DNA of 64,000 bases from Streptomyces sp. A2-16 (lineage in GTDB: Bacteria > Actinomycetota > Actinomycetes > Streptomycetales > Streptomycetaceae): positions 8,618,001 through 8,682,000 of the forward strand of contig NZ_CP063808.1 of NCBI RefSeq assembly GCF_018128905.1. Direction: 5' to 3'. Positions 1-6,921 of the stretch are shown piece after piece. Position numbers and translations under genes: made by a program. Under the pieces are notes generated by a model. That model was not told the DNA's origin. It made no database searches and was given only the letters and a program-made list of their open reading frames with translations. Positions within the stretch are counted from its first letter, which is position 1. Every line of letters begins with the position of its first letter.

Positions 1-356
1 ACTTCCGCTCCTCCGCGCACGCCACCGCGCTCGGCAAGAGCCTGCTCAGCCAGCTCGACCACAACGGCCGCCGCGACCATCTCTCCCGGCACCGCATGAC
101 CCGCCTCACCTCGCGGACCATCACCAACGACAAGCTGCTGCTCTCCCGCCTGGAGACCCAGCCGCCGACGGTCCCCCACCTCGACCTCCAGGAGTACGCG
201 GTGGGCACGGTGTGCGCGGCGGTGCCGATCACCGCGGGGTCGTCGGTGGGATGCCTCGCGCTGTCGCTCCCGGTCGAGCAGGCGCACCGCCTGCGGCAGG
301 CGACGGACCGGTTGAACCGGGGGGCGGCGCCGGTTCTCCTGTCCCTCGCGATCTGA
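1..356 (+). CDS. IclR-family transcriptional regulator, C-terminal part (cut by window start)
   Basis: The reading frame enters at base 3 and stops with TGA at 354-356. It encodes about 117 residues without a DNA-binding domain. The pattern AHATALGKSLLSQL, then RLTSRTIT, then EYAVGTVCAAVPI and a closing hydrophobic strand matches the effector-binding half of IclR regulators, which sense small metabolites and act as dimers. The N-terminal winged helix lies outside the window, so the target cannot be judged. It ends about 120 bases before tRNA-Lys. Confidence 0.8.
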   Translation, partial: FRSSAHATALGKSLLSQLDHNGRRDHLSRHRMTRLTSRTITNDKLLLSRLETQPPTVPHLDLQEYAVGTVCAAVPITAGSSVGCLALSLPVEQAHRLRQATDRLNRGAAPVLLSLAI

Positions 357-475
357 AGCACACCGCGCCGCCCGCGAGCCCCTCCGTGGGCCCCTTGGCG
401 TGGTCAGAAGCACCCCTCAGGACCGGGTAGTATTTTCTCGTCGCCAGCCGCCGAGAGGCGGACGGCGAGAGTCAT

Positions 476-549
476 GCGCCGCTAGCTCAGTTGGTTAGAG
501 CAGCTGACTCTTAATCAGCGGGTCCGGGGTTCGAGTCCCTGGCGGCGCA
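476..549 (+). tRNA. tRNA-Lys (anticodon CTT)
   Basis: A full cloverleaf can be drawn: acceptor GCGCCGC pairs with GCGGCGC, the D arm is GCTC/GAGC, the anticodon stem is GCTGA/TCAGC with loop CTCTTAA (anticodon CTT), and the T loop is TTCGAGT. The discriminator A is at 549 and CCA is not encoded. The sequence is identical to a second copy at 6400-6473. A 34-nt copy of its 3' part lies 141 bases downstream. Confidence 0.96.
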
Positions 550-554
550 CTTCG

Positions 555-586
555 GAAGGGCCTCTCGTGGGAGCGAGAGGCCCTTC
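555..586 (+). terminator. Terminator of tRNA-Lys
   Basis: GAAGGGCCTCTCG pairs with CGAGAGGCCCTTC across a short loop, directly after the tRNA. A diverged copy of the same hairpin follows the partial tRNA copy at about 700-728. Confidence 0.75.
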
Positions 587-654
587 GATGTTTACCCGCG
601 CACCGACGAGAACGACGGCCGGGGGTCTGGGGGTCGCCCCCCAGAAGACACAGC

Positions 655-688
655 ATCAGCGGGTCCGGGGTTCGAGTCCCTGGCGGCG
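655..688 (+). repeat. Partial copy of tRNA-Lys 3' end (att-like direct repeat)
   Basis: These 34 bases are identical to 514-547, covering half of the anticodon stem, the variable loop, the T arm and the acceptor 3' strand of tRNA-Lys. Similarity continues weakly through the flanking terminator (to about 730). Elements that integrate into tRNA genes leave this kind of repeat, since the 3' half of the tRNA is the usual att core. Only 107 bases separate the two copies, so no element remains between them. A simple local duplication is the alternative. Confidence 0.7.
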
Positions 689-2299
689 GACCGGTGCGGG
701 GCCATTCGTGCGAGCGAGACGCCCTTCGGTGTTGTGGGGTTCGTATGCCGTGCTGCCCGGTGGGCGCCACCACACCGGGTCGGTGCATTCGGTGCCCTCC
801 TTCCGCAGCAGTGCTCGGTGGATCTTGTTCGTGGCCGTGACCGGTATCCGGTCCACCACCCGCACGTACCGGGGCGCCATCTTCGTCCCGAGATCGGGCT
901 GGGCGGTCAGGAAGTCCGCGAAGGCCACCGGATCGAAGGTCCCCGCGATCGTGGCCATCACCTGGTCCCCGGTCACCGGGTCGGGCACCGCGTACACGGC
1001 GACGGCCACCGCCCCCTCGTAGCGCGCGAGGATGTTCTCGATCATCGCCGCGGCCAGGTTCTCGCTGTCGACGCGGATCCTGTCGTCGGTGCGTCCGGCG
1101 AAGTAGAGGTAGCCGTCGGAGTCCCGGCAGAACAGGTCACCGGTCCAGTACCACCCCTCCCGGCGCCGCTCCGCATCCGCCTCCGCGTTGCGCCAGTACC
1201 CCTCGAAGGGGTTCGGGCCCCTGTTCACCAGCTCACCTATCGCCTCGTCCCCGTTCAGCAGCCGCCCGGCCGGATCGAACACCGCCGGCGGACACTCCGC
1301 ACACGTCTCCTGATCCAGTACGACGAGCCCCGGCCCCGCCCGACCGACCGCGCCCCGCGGAGTCCCCGGCGTCCACTGGATCGCCGCGCCACCCTCGGAG
1401 GACCCGTACCCCTCCACAAGGCGCACCCCGAACCGCCGCTCGAAGGCCGCCGCGTCCACGGCCCCCGCCTCGGTGCCGAAACCGAGCCGCAGCGGGTTGT
1501 CCCGGTCGTCCTCGCGCTCCCTCGTGGCCAGGACGTACTGGATCGCCCGGCCGACATAGGTGAAGTACGTCGCCCCGTACGCGCGCACGTCTGCCAGGAA
1601 CCCCGAGGCCGAGAACCGCCGCCTGAGCGCGACGCCCGCCCCCGTCGCCAGCGCGGGCGCCCAGTCGGCGATCACCGCGTTGCCGTGGAACATCGGCATG
1701 CAGATGTAGTGCACCCCGTCCGGGCCGAGCCGGAACTGCTCGGCCAGCGAGCGCCCGGCGGCGGCCAGCCGGCCCTGGGAGCAGAGCGCGGCCTTGGGGG
1801 CGCCGGTGGATCCGGAGGTGAAGTAGAGGAGAAGACGGTCGTCCGGGGTGGCGCGGAAGGCGTCCGGTTCGGCACCGGCGTAGGGCGCGAGCAGGGTGTC
1901 GTACTCCTCGGTCCCGGCCACCAGGAGGCGGACGCCGGGCAGGTCGAGACCCCGCAGCAAGGGGAGCCGGGCCGGTTCCGTGATCAGCAGGCGGCACTCG
2001 GTGTGCAGGATGTCGCGGGCGAGCTCGGAGCCCCGGCGGGTGGGGTTGATACCGGCAACGGCGGCGCGGGCGAGGGCAGCGGCGCTCAACCACATCGGGT
2101 ATTCCGGGGTGTTGTCGAGGAGCACGCCGATGTGGGCGCCGGGGCCCGGCAGCAGGTCACCGAGCAGTGCCGCCCGCGCGGCGGCACCGGCCGCCACCTC
2201 GTGGTGGGTGAACACCCGCCCCTCGAACCACAGTCCGGGCCGGTGGTCCCCCCACCGCCCGGCGACGAGCTCCGCGACCGTACGCCTCCTGGAGTCCAT
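656..2299 (-). CDS. Acyl-CoA ligase (AMP-forming, FadD17-like), 3' end altered
   Basis: This 547-residue adenylate-forming enzyme would activate a fatty acid as acyl-AMP and transfer it to CoA. Visible motifs are the phosphate-binding loop YFTSGSTGAPK, GYGSSEGGAA (adenine side), YWTGDL and the hinge region YFAGRTDDRIRVDSENL. The start ATG at 2299 begins MDSRRRTVAEL, and the longer frame upstream is not protein-like. The last residues, RRQGLEPRTR, are a translation of the tRNA-Lys copy at 655-688, and the stop codon lies inside it. The native C-terminus has therefore probably been replaced. The conserved catalytic lysine region (NKIHRALLRKEG) is still present before the altered tail, so activity may survive. 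Confidence 0.85.
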   Translation of the reverse strand: MDSRRRTVAELVAGRWGDHRPGLWFEGRVFTHHEVAAGAAARAALLGDLLPGPGAHIGVLLDNTPEYPMWLSAAALARAAVAGINPTRRGSELARDILHTECRLLITEPARLPLLRGLDLPGVRLLVAGTEEYDTLLAPYAGAEPDAFRATPDDRLLLYFTSGSTGAPKAALCSQGRLAAAGRSLAEQFRLGPDGVHYICMPMFHGNAVIADWAPALATGAGVALRRRFSASGFLADVRAYGATYFTYVGRAIQYVLATREREDDRDNPLRLGFGTEAGAVDAAAFERRFGVRLVEGYGSSEGGAAIQWTPGTPRGAVGRAGPGLVVLDQETCAECPPAVFDPAGRLLNGDEAIGELVNRGPNPFEGYWRNAEADAERRREGWYWTGDLFCRDSDGYLYFAGRTDDRIRVDSENLAAAMIENILARYEGAVAVAVYAVPDPVTGDQVMATIAGTFDPVAFADFLTAQPDLGTKMAPRYVRVVDRIPVTATNKIHRALLRKEGTECTDPVWWRPPGSTAYEPHNTEGRLARTNGPAPVRRQGLEPRTR

Positions 2300-2339
2300 G
2301 GGGGCGTACGGTAATTGACGGACCGTCAGATGTGGAGGG

Positions 2340-2774
2340 CTAGGACATCGCGGCGAAGGCGACCATGAAGCCCCCGCAGACCAGCACGACCAGACCGGCG
2401 AAGGCGAGCACCGCACAGGCGGCGCACCCGTGGCCGCCCCGGCCGGGACGGGCCGTGGCCACGACGTCGGGGCCGTCGGCGTAGTGGACGGTGACGATGT
2501 CCCCCTCGAGCGTCGTCCCCGGACCGCCCTCCTCCTCGAAACGGACGACTCGGCCCTCGCGGGTTCTGAACTCGTACACATGGCGCAGGCTCGTGCGCAC
2601 CCGCGTGTCGCCGCCCCCGTGCGCCATCGCGTACACCCGCAGGCACTCCGCCTCGGCCGTCAGCCCGCTGCGCCAGGCCCGGCGCATCCGGAGCCAGCGG
2701 CGCACCATGAGGTACGCGCCGAAGAGAGCCACGGCCATGATCAGGCCGGGAACAAGGTAGAAGAAGGCGCCCAT
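2340..2774 (-). CDS. DUF3592-type membrane protein
   Basis: A small protein of about 144 residues with an N-terminal membrane segment (FFYLVPGLIMAVALFGAYLMV), a soluble middle with a beta-rich DUF3592 pattern (YEFRTREGRVVRF, GDIVTVHYADGPD), and a C-terminal hydrophobic segment rich in Cys, Val and Gly. The ATG at 2774 has a purine-rich GGGGGA seven bases upstream and is preferred to a start at 2798. It lies 40 bases upstream of the acyl-CoA ligase on the same strand and may share its transcript. Function is not known. Confidence 0.7.
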   Translation of the reverse strand: MGAFFYLVPGLIMAVALFGAYLMVRRWLRMRRAWRSGLTAEAECLRVYAMAHGGGDTRVRTSLRHVYEFRTREGRVVRFEEEGGPGTTLEGDIVTVHYADGPDVVATARPGRGGHGCAACAVLAFAGLVVLVCGGFMVAFAAMS

Positions 2775-2860
2775 GGCAGATCCCCCGAGGTCAGGCACCG
2801 ATCGCTTGATCGTGTGGGGGAACCTACCCCGGGGGAAGCCTGGACTGTCTCAAGCGATGC

Positions 2861-3466
2861 TCAGAACGTGACGTCCGAGCAGGCGTAGAACGCGTTCGTC
2901 GTGTCGGCGATCGTCCACACCGCGACGATCACATGCCGTCCGCTGAGCCCGGACGGCAGGGTGCCGCTGTGCGAGAGGGTGGAGGGAGGCCGCTGGCCGT
3001 TGTAGGGGACGGTCAGGAACGGGGTCAGGTTGAGGTCGGAGCGGGCCAGGTTGTGGTTCTGGTTCCAGCCCGCCTTGGTGACGTAGTACTTGAAGTCGGT
3101 CGTCGCGTGCATCGCGGTGAACTGCCAGCGGAACGTGTAGCTCTGACCGCCGGTCACCCTGGTCGCCGGCCAGGCGCCGCCCGACGGTGTCCTCGGCGCG
3201 CTGAGCTGGCTGAACTGACTCAGACCGGCGTTGCATATCTGCCCGTCGGCCGGACCGCCGGCCGGGAAGCCCTTCGGGCCCTCGACGCTCTGCGGCTCCC
3301 ACTGGATCGAGCCGCAGTTCGTCACGGTGCCGTTCTGGCAGAGCTTCTGCCTGCTGATGGGGAGGTCGGTGTAGCCGTGGCTGCTGGCGCCGCCGGAGGA
3401 GAGGACTACGGCTCCGGTGGTGGCGAGGCCCACCACGGCGGCGTACCACTTGGTCTTTCTGCGCAT
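2861..3466 (-). CDS. lpmP: Secreted AA10 lytic polysaccharide monooxygenase
   Basis: A 201-residue secreted copper enzyme that cleaves chitin- or cellulose-like chains oxidatively. The signal peptide (about residues 1-29) would be cut to expose His30 (HGYTDLP), the first ligand of the histidine brace. The second histidine is His120 in TAMHATTDF, and Phe193 near the C-terminus fits the axial position. There is no extra binding module. It lies in the csl locus, as does the LPMO reported to open the cell wall for the CslA/GlxA glycan in S. coelicolor and lividans. The symbol is taken from that work and from position. A DasR-like palindrome lies 43 bases upstream of the start. Confidence 0.85.
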   Translation of the reverse strand: MRRKTKWYAAVVGLATTGAVVLSSGGASSHGYTDLPISRQKLCQNGTVTNCGSIQWEPQSVEGPKGFPAGGPADGQICNAGLSQFSQLSAPRTPSGGAWPATRVTGGQSYTFRWQFTAMHATTDFKYYVTKAGWNQNHNLARSDLNLTPFLTVPYNGQRPPSTLSHSGTLPSGLSGRHVIVAVWTIADTTNAFYACSDVTF

Positions 3467-3508
3467 GCTGCCGCTCCTGGAGAACGTGGGGGATGTTCCG
3501 TGAGGGGT

Positions 3509-3524
3509 GCAGGTCTAGACCAAG
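3509..3524 (-). promoter_or_regulatory. DasR-responsive element (dre-like) upstream of the LPMO gene
   Basis: The - strand reads CTTGGTCTAGACCTGC, which contains the perfect palindrome GGTCTAGACC. The DasR consensus is ACTGGTCTAGACCACT. The site ends 43 bases before the LPMO start codon, a usual promoter position. DasR represses chitin and GlcNAc genes until glucosamine-6-phosphate accumulates, which fits a chitin-active LPMO. Confidence 0.6.
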
Positions 3525-3563
3525 TCCCAGATTATTGCCGGTTGTTGAACATGTCCATACCAG

Positions 3564-4673
3564 TCACGCCCCCTGTTCTCCGCGCCCCGCGCAGAACGCC
3601 ACCGTCAAGTCCTTCACCAGAGCCTTGCGTTCGTAGTCGTCCAGTTCCACCAGACCCCGCATGGTCAGCCGGGTCACCGTGTCCTCCACCGAGTCCACCA
3701 CCGACGTCAGCATGGTGGCCCGGTGCTGGGCGTCCAGCGCGGCGATGCGGCGGCGGTGCATCGCGGCGGCGACCTCCGGGGCGTACTCGACGCGCAGCGG
3801 CTGGACGGAGAACACCTGGACGCCGACCGGCGCGGTCTCCGCGGCCACCAGCCGGGTCAGCGCCTCCCCCGCCGCGTCGACCGAACCGCGCCCCGAACCC
3901 GGCGCCTCCACCGGGACCCGGGCCAGCGCGGCCTCGACGCACTCGCGCAGGTACGTCTCGTGGTCGTCCACGCCGAGCGTGGCCCGCGCGGTGTCCCGCA
4001 CCCGCCACACCACCAGGACGACGACCCTGAGCGCGACCCCGCTCGCGTCGGCGGCCGGCATCGGCTCACCGCGCCAGTGCCGCAGCCGCACGTCGACCCG
4101 GCGGCGCAGCAGCAACGGGTTGACCCACAGCAGGCCGGTGCGCCGGACGGTCCCCCGGTAGCGGCCGAACAGCCCGAGCACCCAGGCGCGTCCGGTGCGG
4201 CCCCGGGCCAGCCCGCCGAAGCCGAAGAGGCCGAGGGCACCGGCTCCGGCGTACGCCGCCCACTGCGCCGGACCGAGCCCCGCACCCGCGGACGCCGGGA
4301 CCCGGAGGGCCTCCAGGACGAGCGGGGGCAGCAGTCCGGCCCACCACGAGGTGACCGCGCACCCGGCCAGCCCGCAGGCACCGGCGAGGACACCCACCGA
4401 GCCCGGCAGCACCCGCGCGGGGCGCTCGGCCAGCTCGGGGTCGACGTCGGGGACGGGGCGGGGGGTGACCTGGCCGGGTCGGCGCAGGCGCGGCTGCTCT
4501 CCGGTGCCCTGTCTGCGGGCCACCACTGCCGGCTTGAGCGGGACCGACACCGGGTCCGGGTCGTCACGGAAGAGCAGATGGACCGGGATCTCAGTGGTCG
4601 CCTCGTTCTGGATGAGCCGGGCGGGCCTGGACGGTCCCTCGGACTCGGGCGTGTGTGAAGTGGTCGTGCTCAT
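3564..4673 (-). CDS. SPFH/band 7 domain membrane protein
   Basis: A protein of about 369 residues. A Pro-rich N-terminal cytoplasmic stretch is followed by two or three hydrophobic segments (around GSVGVLAGACGLAGCAV and AAYAGAGALGLFGFGGLA). An SPFH domain then starts near RRTGLLWVNPLLLRRRVDVRLRHW and ends in a helical tail with MHRRRIAALDAQHRATML. SPFH proteins form membrane microdomain scaffolds. The ATG at 4673 has GGAGG five bases upstream, so the 11 residues before it are not used. It sits between the LPMO and the cell-wall hydrolase on the same strand. A role in organising the tip glycan machinery is inferred from position only. Confidence 0.8.
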   Translation of the reverse strand: MSTTTSHTPESEGPSRPARLIQNEATTEIPVHLLFRDDPDPVSVPLKPAVVARRQGTGEQPRLRRPGQVTPRPVPDVDPELAERPARVLPGSVGVLAGACGLAGCAVTSWWAGLLPPLVLEALRVPASAGAGLGPAQWAAYAGAGALGLFGFGGLARGRTGRAWVLGLFGRYRGTVRRTGLLWVNPLLLRRRVDVRLRHWRGEPMPAADASGVALRVVVLVVWRVRDTARATLGVDDHETYLRECVEAALARVPVEAPGSGRGSVDAAGEALTRLVAAETAPVGVQVFSVQPLRVEYAPEVAAAMHRRRIAALDAQHRATMLTSVVDSVEDTVTRLTMRGLVELDDYERKALVKDLTVAFCAGRGEQGA

Positions 4674-4718
4674 GAGTGCCTCCAGCCTCCGCGCCAGATG
4701 CGTCACAACAGGTGATTC

Positions 4719-4913
4719 GAGCGGGTGATGCGGGCCCGGGTGACAGCCGGACCGGGTGATACGGGCCCGGGTCGTAACTGGGCCACGTACTGGCGGCCCG
4801 GGTGGTAGCCGGGCCAGGTGCGACGGCCCGGGTGGCGACCGGACCGGGTGATGCAGGCCCGGGTGATGACCGGGCCAGGTGCCGGCGGCCCGGGTGACGG
4901 CCGGGCCGGGCGG
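4719..4913. repeat. Degenerate GC-rich tandem repeat between two genes
   Basis: About 200 bases of imperfect units of the form GGCCCGGGTGATGACC / GGGCCAGGTG, recurring every 25-35 bases between the hydrolase stop and the SPFH gene start. It can be read as a Pro/Gly-rich open frame, but nothing supports coding. It probably arose by slippage. Confidence 0.55.
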
Positions 4914-6233
4914 TCATGAGAAGAGTCGTCGCCAGGTCTCCGGACCCGGGTAGCCGTCCGCCGCCCCGCCCCGCCAGCCCTGGGCGCGCTGGAACGCCTC
5001 GACTCCTCGCCGGTCCGGCTCGCCCCAGCGCGGTCCCGGCCCGGTCGTGTAGTACTTGCCGAACCCTTTCTTCACCAGCTGTCTGCCGAGCTGGGTGACG
5101 TACTTGTTGCTCGCGCCGGGCCGGAACATCGCGCGTCCCGGGTAGCCGGGGACGCCGTGCGAGGAGGGTGCGGGCGGGCCCGCCGCCCCGGCCCGGCCGC
5201 CCGCGGCGATGTCCTTGCCGCCGCCGGTCACCAGCAGCGTCCAGGTCTGCGCCCCGGGCAGCCCGTCCGCGTCCTCGCCCCGCCAGCCCTGCGCCTGCTG
5301 GAACGCCTGGGTGGCCCTGCGGTCCGCGTCCGTCCAGCGAGGACCGGGACCGGAGGTGTAGTAGCGCCCGGCGCCGCGCTCCACGAGCATGCGGCCCAGC
5401 TGGGTGACGTACTTGTTGTTGGCCCCGGGACCGAAGTAGGCGGCCCCCGGGAACGGCGTCGCCTCCGGCGCCGCCGGCTTGCCGTTGTCCGGCTCGGCCG
5501 GGTCCGGTTCCGCGCCCGCCGCGGCGCCCGCGAGCCCCTTGTACCGGTAGGCGACGTACCGGTCCGAGTTGCTCCAGTAGGCGTAGGGGGTGGCCTGCTT
5601 GCGGGCGTACGGGCGGGTCTCCTCGTAGGCGAGGTAGTAGGTGTGCGTGTAGTCCGTCCAGCCGCCGAAGATGACGACGTGGGAGCCCTGCTCGGGGTTG
5701 GCCGGGTTGTGGAAGAGCAGGATGTCGCCGGGCTGGAGGTCATCCTTGGCGATCTTGATGCCGTACTGGTCGAGGCTGCCGGTCCACTCGTTGCGCGGCA
5801 GGCTCCAGGCCATGGACACGAAGCCCGAGCAGTCCTGCCGGTAGCCGTCGCCCCAGTAGGTGGACATGCTGTACGGCACCCGCGCGGCGACCCACTGCTT
5901 GGCCCGCCGGATGATGTCGGCGCGGGTGGTGGTCGGCGTCTTCACGGCCGCGGGCTTTCCCCCGGGGCCGTGCAGCGGGGCCTTGTCGCCCTGCGGGGTG
6001 TCGGGCTCGTCACGCGCGGGGACGCCGGGGCGGGCCGGGACGTGAGGGGCGGCGAAGGCCGGGGCCGCGTGGACCATGCCGAACGCGGTGGAGGCCGCGG
6101 TGGCGAGGATCACGGCTCGGGCGGCGGCGGGGTGAGCGCCGGTCGACCGGGGGAGAACGCGTCGCCAGTGGACGCAACCGGGGCAGTCGCAGTCGCTCGC
6201 GGGATCGACTTCCTCGAATACCGGAGTCTCCAT
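4914..6233 (-). CDS. NlpC/P60-like cell-wall hydrolase with two C-terminal wall-binding repeats
   Basis: A 439-residue protein. It has a Cys-rich N-terminus (DCDCPGCVHW), a hydrophobic segment near residues 65-85 (AVILATAASTAFGMVHAAPAFA) and a linker. A cysteine peptidase-like domain follows, with the nucleophile in YRQDCSGFVSMAW, the His in GSHVVIFGGW and a PGDILLF strand, the usual NlpC/P60 pattern. The C-terminus has two copies of a 70-residue module (FGPGANNKYVTQLG / FRPGASNKYVTQLG, each ending QGWRG..ADG.PG) seen in actinomycete wall-binding proteins. It would trim or remodel peptidoglycan. The ATG at 6233 has GAGGGG seven bases upstream, and a longer frame to 6341 exists. Confidence 0.85.
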   Translation of the reverse strand: METPVFEEVDPASDCDCPGCVHWRRVLPRSTGAHPAAARAVILATAASTAFGMVHAAPAFAAPHVPARPGVPARDEPDTPQGDKAPLHGPGGKPAAVKTPTTTRADIIRRAKQWVAARVPYSMSTYWGDGYRQDCSGFVSMAWSLPRNEWTGSLDQYGIKIAKDDLQPGDILLFHNPANPEQGSHVVIFGGWTDYTHTYYLAYEETRPYARKQATPYAYWSNSDRYVAYRYKGLAGAAAGAEPDPAEPDNGKPAAPEATPFPGAAYFGPGANNKYVTQLGRMLVERGAGRYYTSGPGPRWTDADRRATQAFQQAQGWRGEDADGLPGAQTWTLLVTGGGKDIAAGGRAGAAGPPAPSSHGVPGYPGRAMFRPGASNKYVTQLGRQLVKKGFGKYYTTGPGPRWGEPDRRGVEAFQRAQGWRGGAADGYPGPETWRRLFS

Positions 6234-6399
6234 GGGACGCCCCTCACACTCCAGGTAGAAATGTCCGCAACTGTGCACATTGGTCAGTTTCTCAACTGTC
6301 GCCCGGACGCGCATGCTGACGGTCCGAATGATGTACGCCACCCCCGGGGTGCGGTCCCGAGCACCCGTCGACGTCCGGTAGAGTCGTGCAGGTCAGCAG

Positions 6400-6473
6400 G
6401 CGCCGCTAGCTCAGTTGGTTAGAGCAGCTGACTCTTAATCAGCGGGTCCGGGGTTCGAGTCCCTGGCGGCGCA
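6400..6473 (+). tRNA. tRNA-Lys (anticodon CTT), second copy
   Basis: Base-for-base identical to 476-549, with the same acceptor, D, anticodon (loop CTCTTAA) and T arms and discriminator A at 6473. The flanks differ from those of the first copy, so the two loci are not one recent long duplication. Confidence 0.96.
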
Positions 6474-6482
6474 CGCATGATC

Positions 6483-6512
6483 GAAGGCCTCCCGCGAAAG
6501 CGGGGGGCCTTC
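6483..6512 (+). terminator. Terminator of second tRNA-Lys
   Basis: GAAGGCCTCCCGC and GCGGGGGGCCTTC form a 13-bp stem with a GAAA tetraloop, nine bases after the tRNA. Confidence 0.8.
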
Positions 6513-6921
6513 CGCGTGTACCGGATCGGGGTGGTGGCCGTGCGGAGGCTCGAGCGGATGTGCACAACGGGTCCACAAGACCCCCACAGGCGCCACAATG
6601 AACGCGTATGACCGGTAAACACCGCGTTTCGCATCTTGCGATCATGATGAGCACCGTAGAACCCTGGCTTTTCAAGATGCTGCGGATACGCGGCAGTTGG
6701 GGGGCAAGGATCCGGTTGCCGGAGTTGCGGGGAAAGGGGCCCCGCTTCGGAGGATGCCGAGGGGGGCGTCTGCAACCGGAAGGTCGCTGTTACCTGTCTA
6801 ATGCTGTGAAGATTGTGGTGACTGCGGCCCACCACTGATACGTCTGTGAAGGTCGAGGGGGACCAGAGCAGTCGTAAGGAACCGACGACACGCGGCTCGT
6901 CCGCGTGTGGGGGGATGACTC
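6513..6921 (+). promoter_or_regulatory. Long non-coding leader of cslA-glxA
   Basis: About 410 bases between the tRNA terminator and the cslA start hold no convincing gene. A 13-bp palindrome (TCGCA TCT TGCGA) lies at 6629-6641. A purine-rich GGGGGGAT lies before the cslA ATG. An open frame at 6608-6838 has no ribosome site or protein-like composition. The stretch probably carries the developmental promoter(s) of cslA, but no sigma consensus could be assigned with certainty. Confidence 0.4.

Noticed and set aside
495..788. - strand frame ending PPGTRTPDPLIKSQLL
   Set aside because: This is a translated tRNA-Lys and its copy, a well-known false protein. The same holds for the frame at 6419-6835.
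734..2314. 526-residue + strand open frame opposite the acyl-CoA ligase
   Set aside because: It is antisense to a gene with clear family motifs. Its composition (Arg/Pro/Gly) is that of a high-GC shadow frame.
6234..6399. c-di-AMP (ydaO) riboswitch upstream of the wall hydrolase
   Set aside because: The leader is only about 165 bases and shows none of the conserved ydaO segments I could recognise.
6608..6838. Small open frame upstream of cslA
   Set aside because: It has no ribosome site, and its composition is not protein-like. The stretch is better read as leader and promoter.
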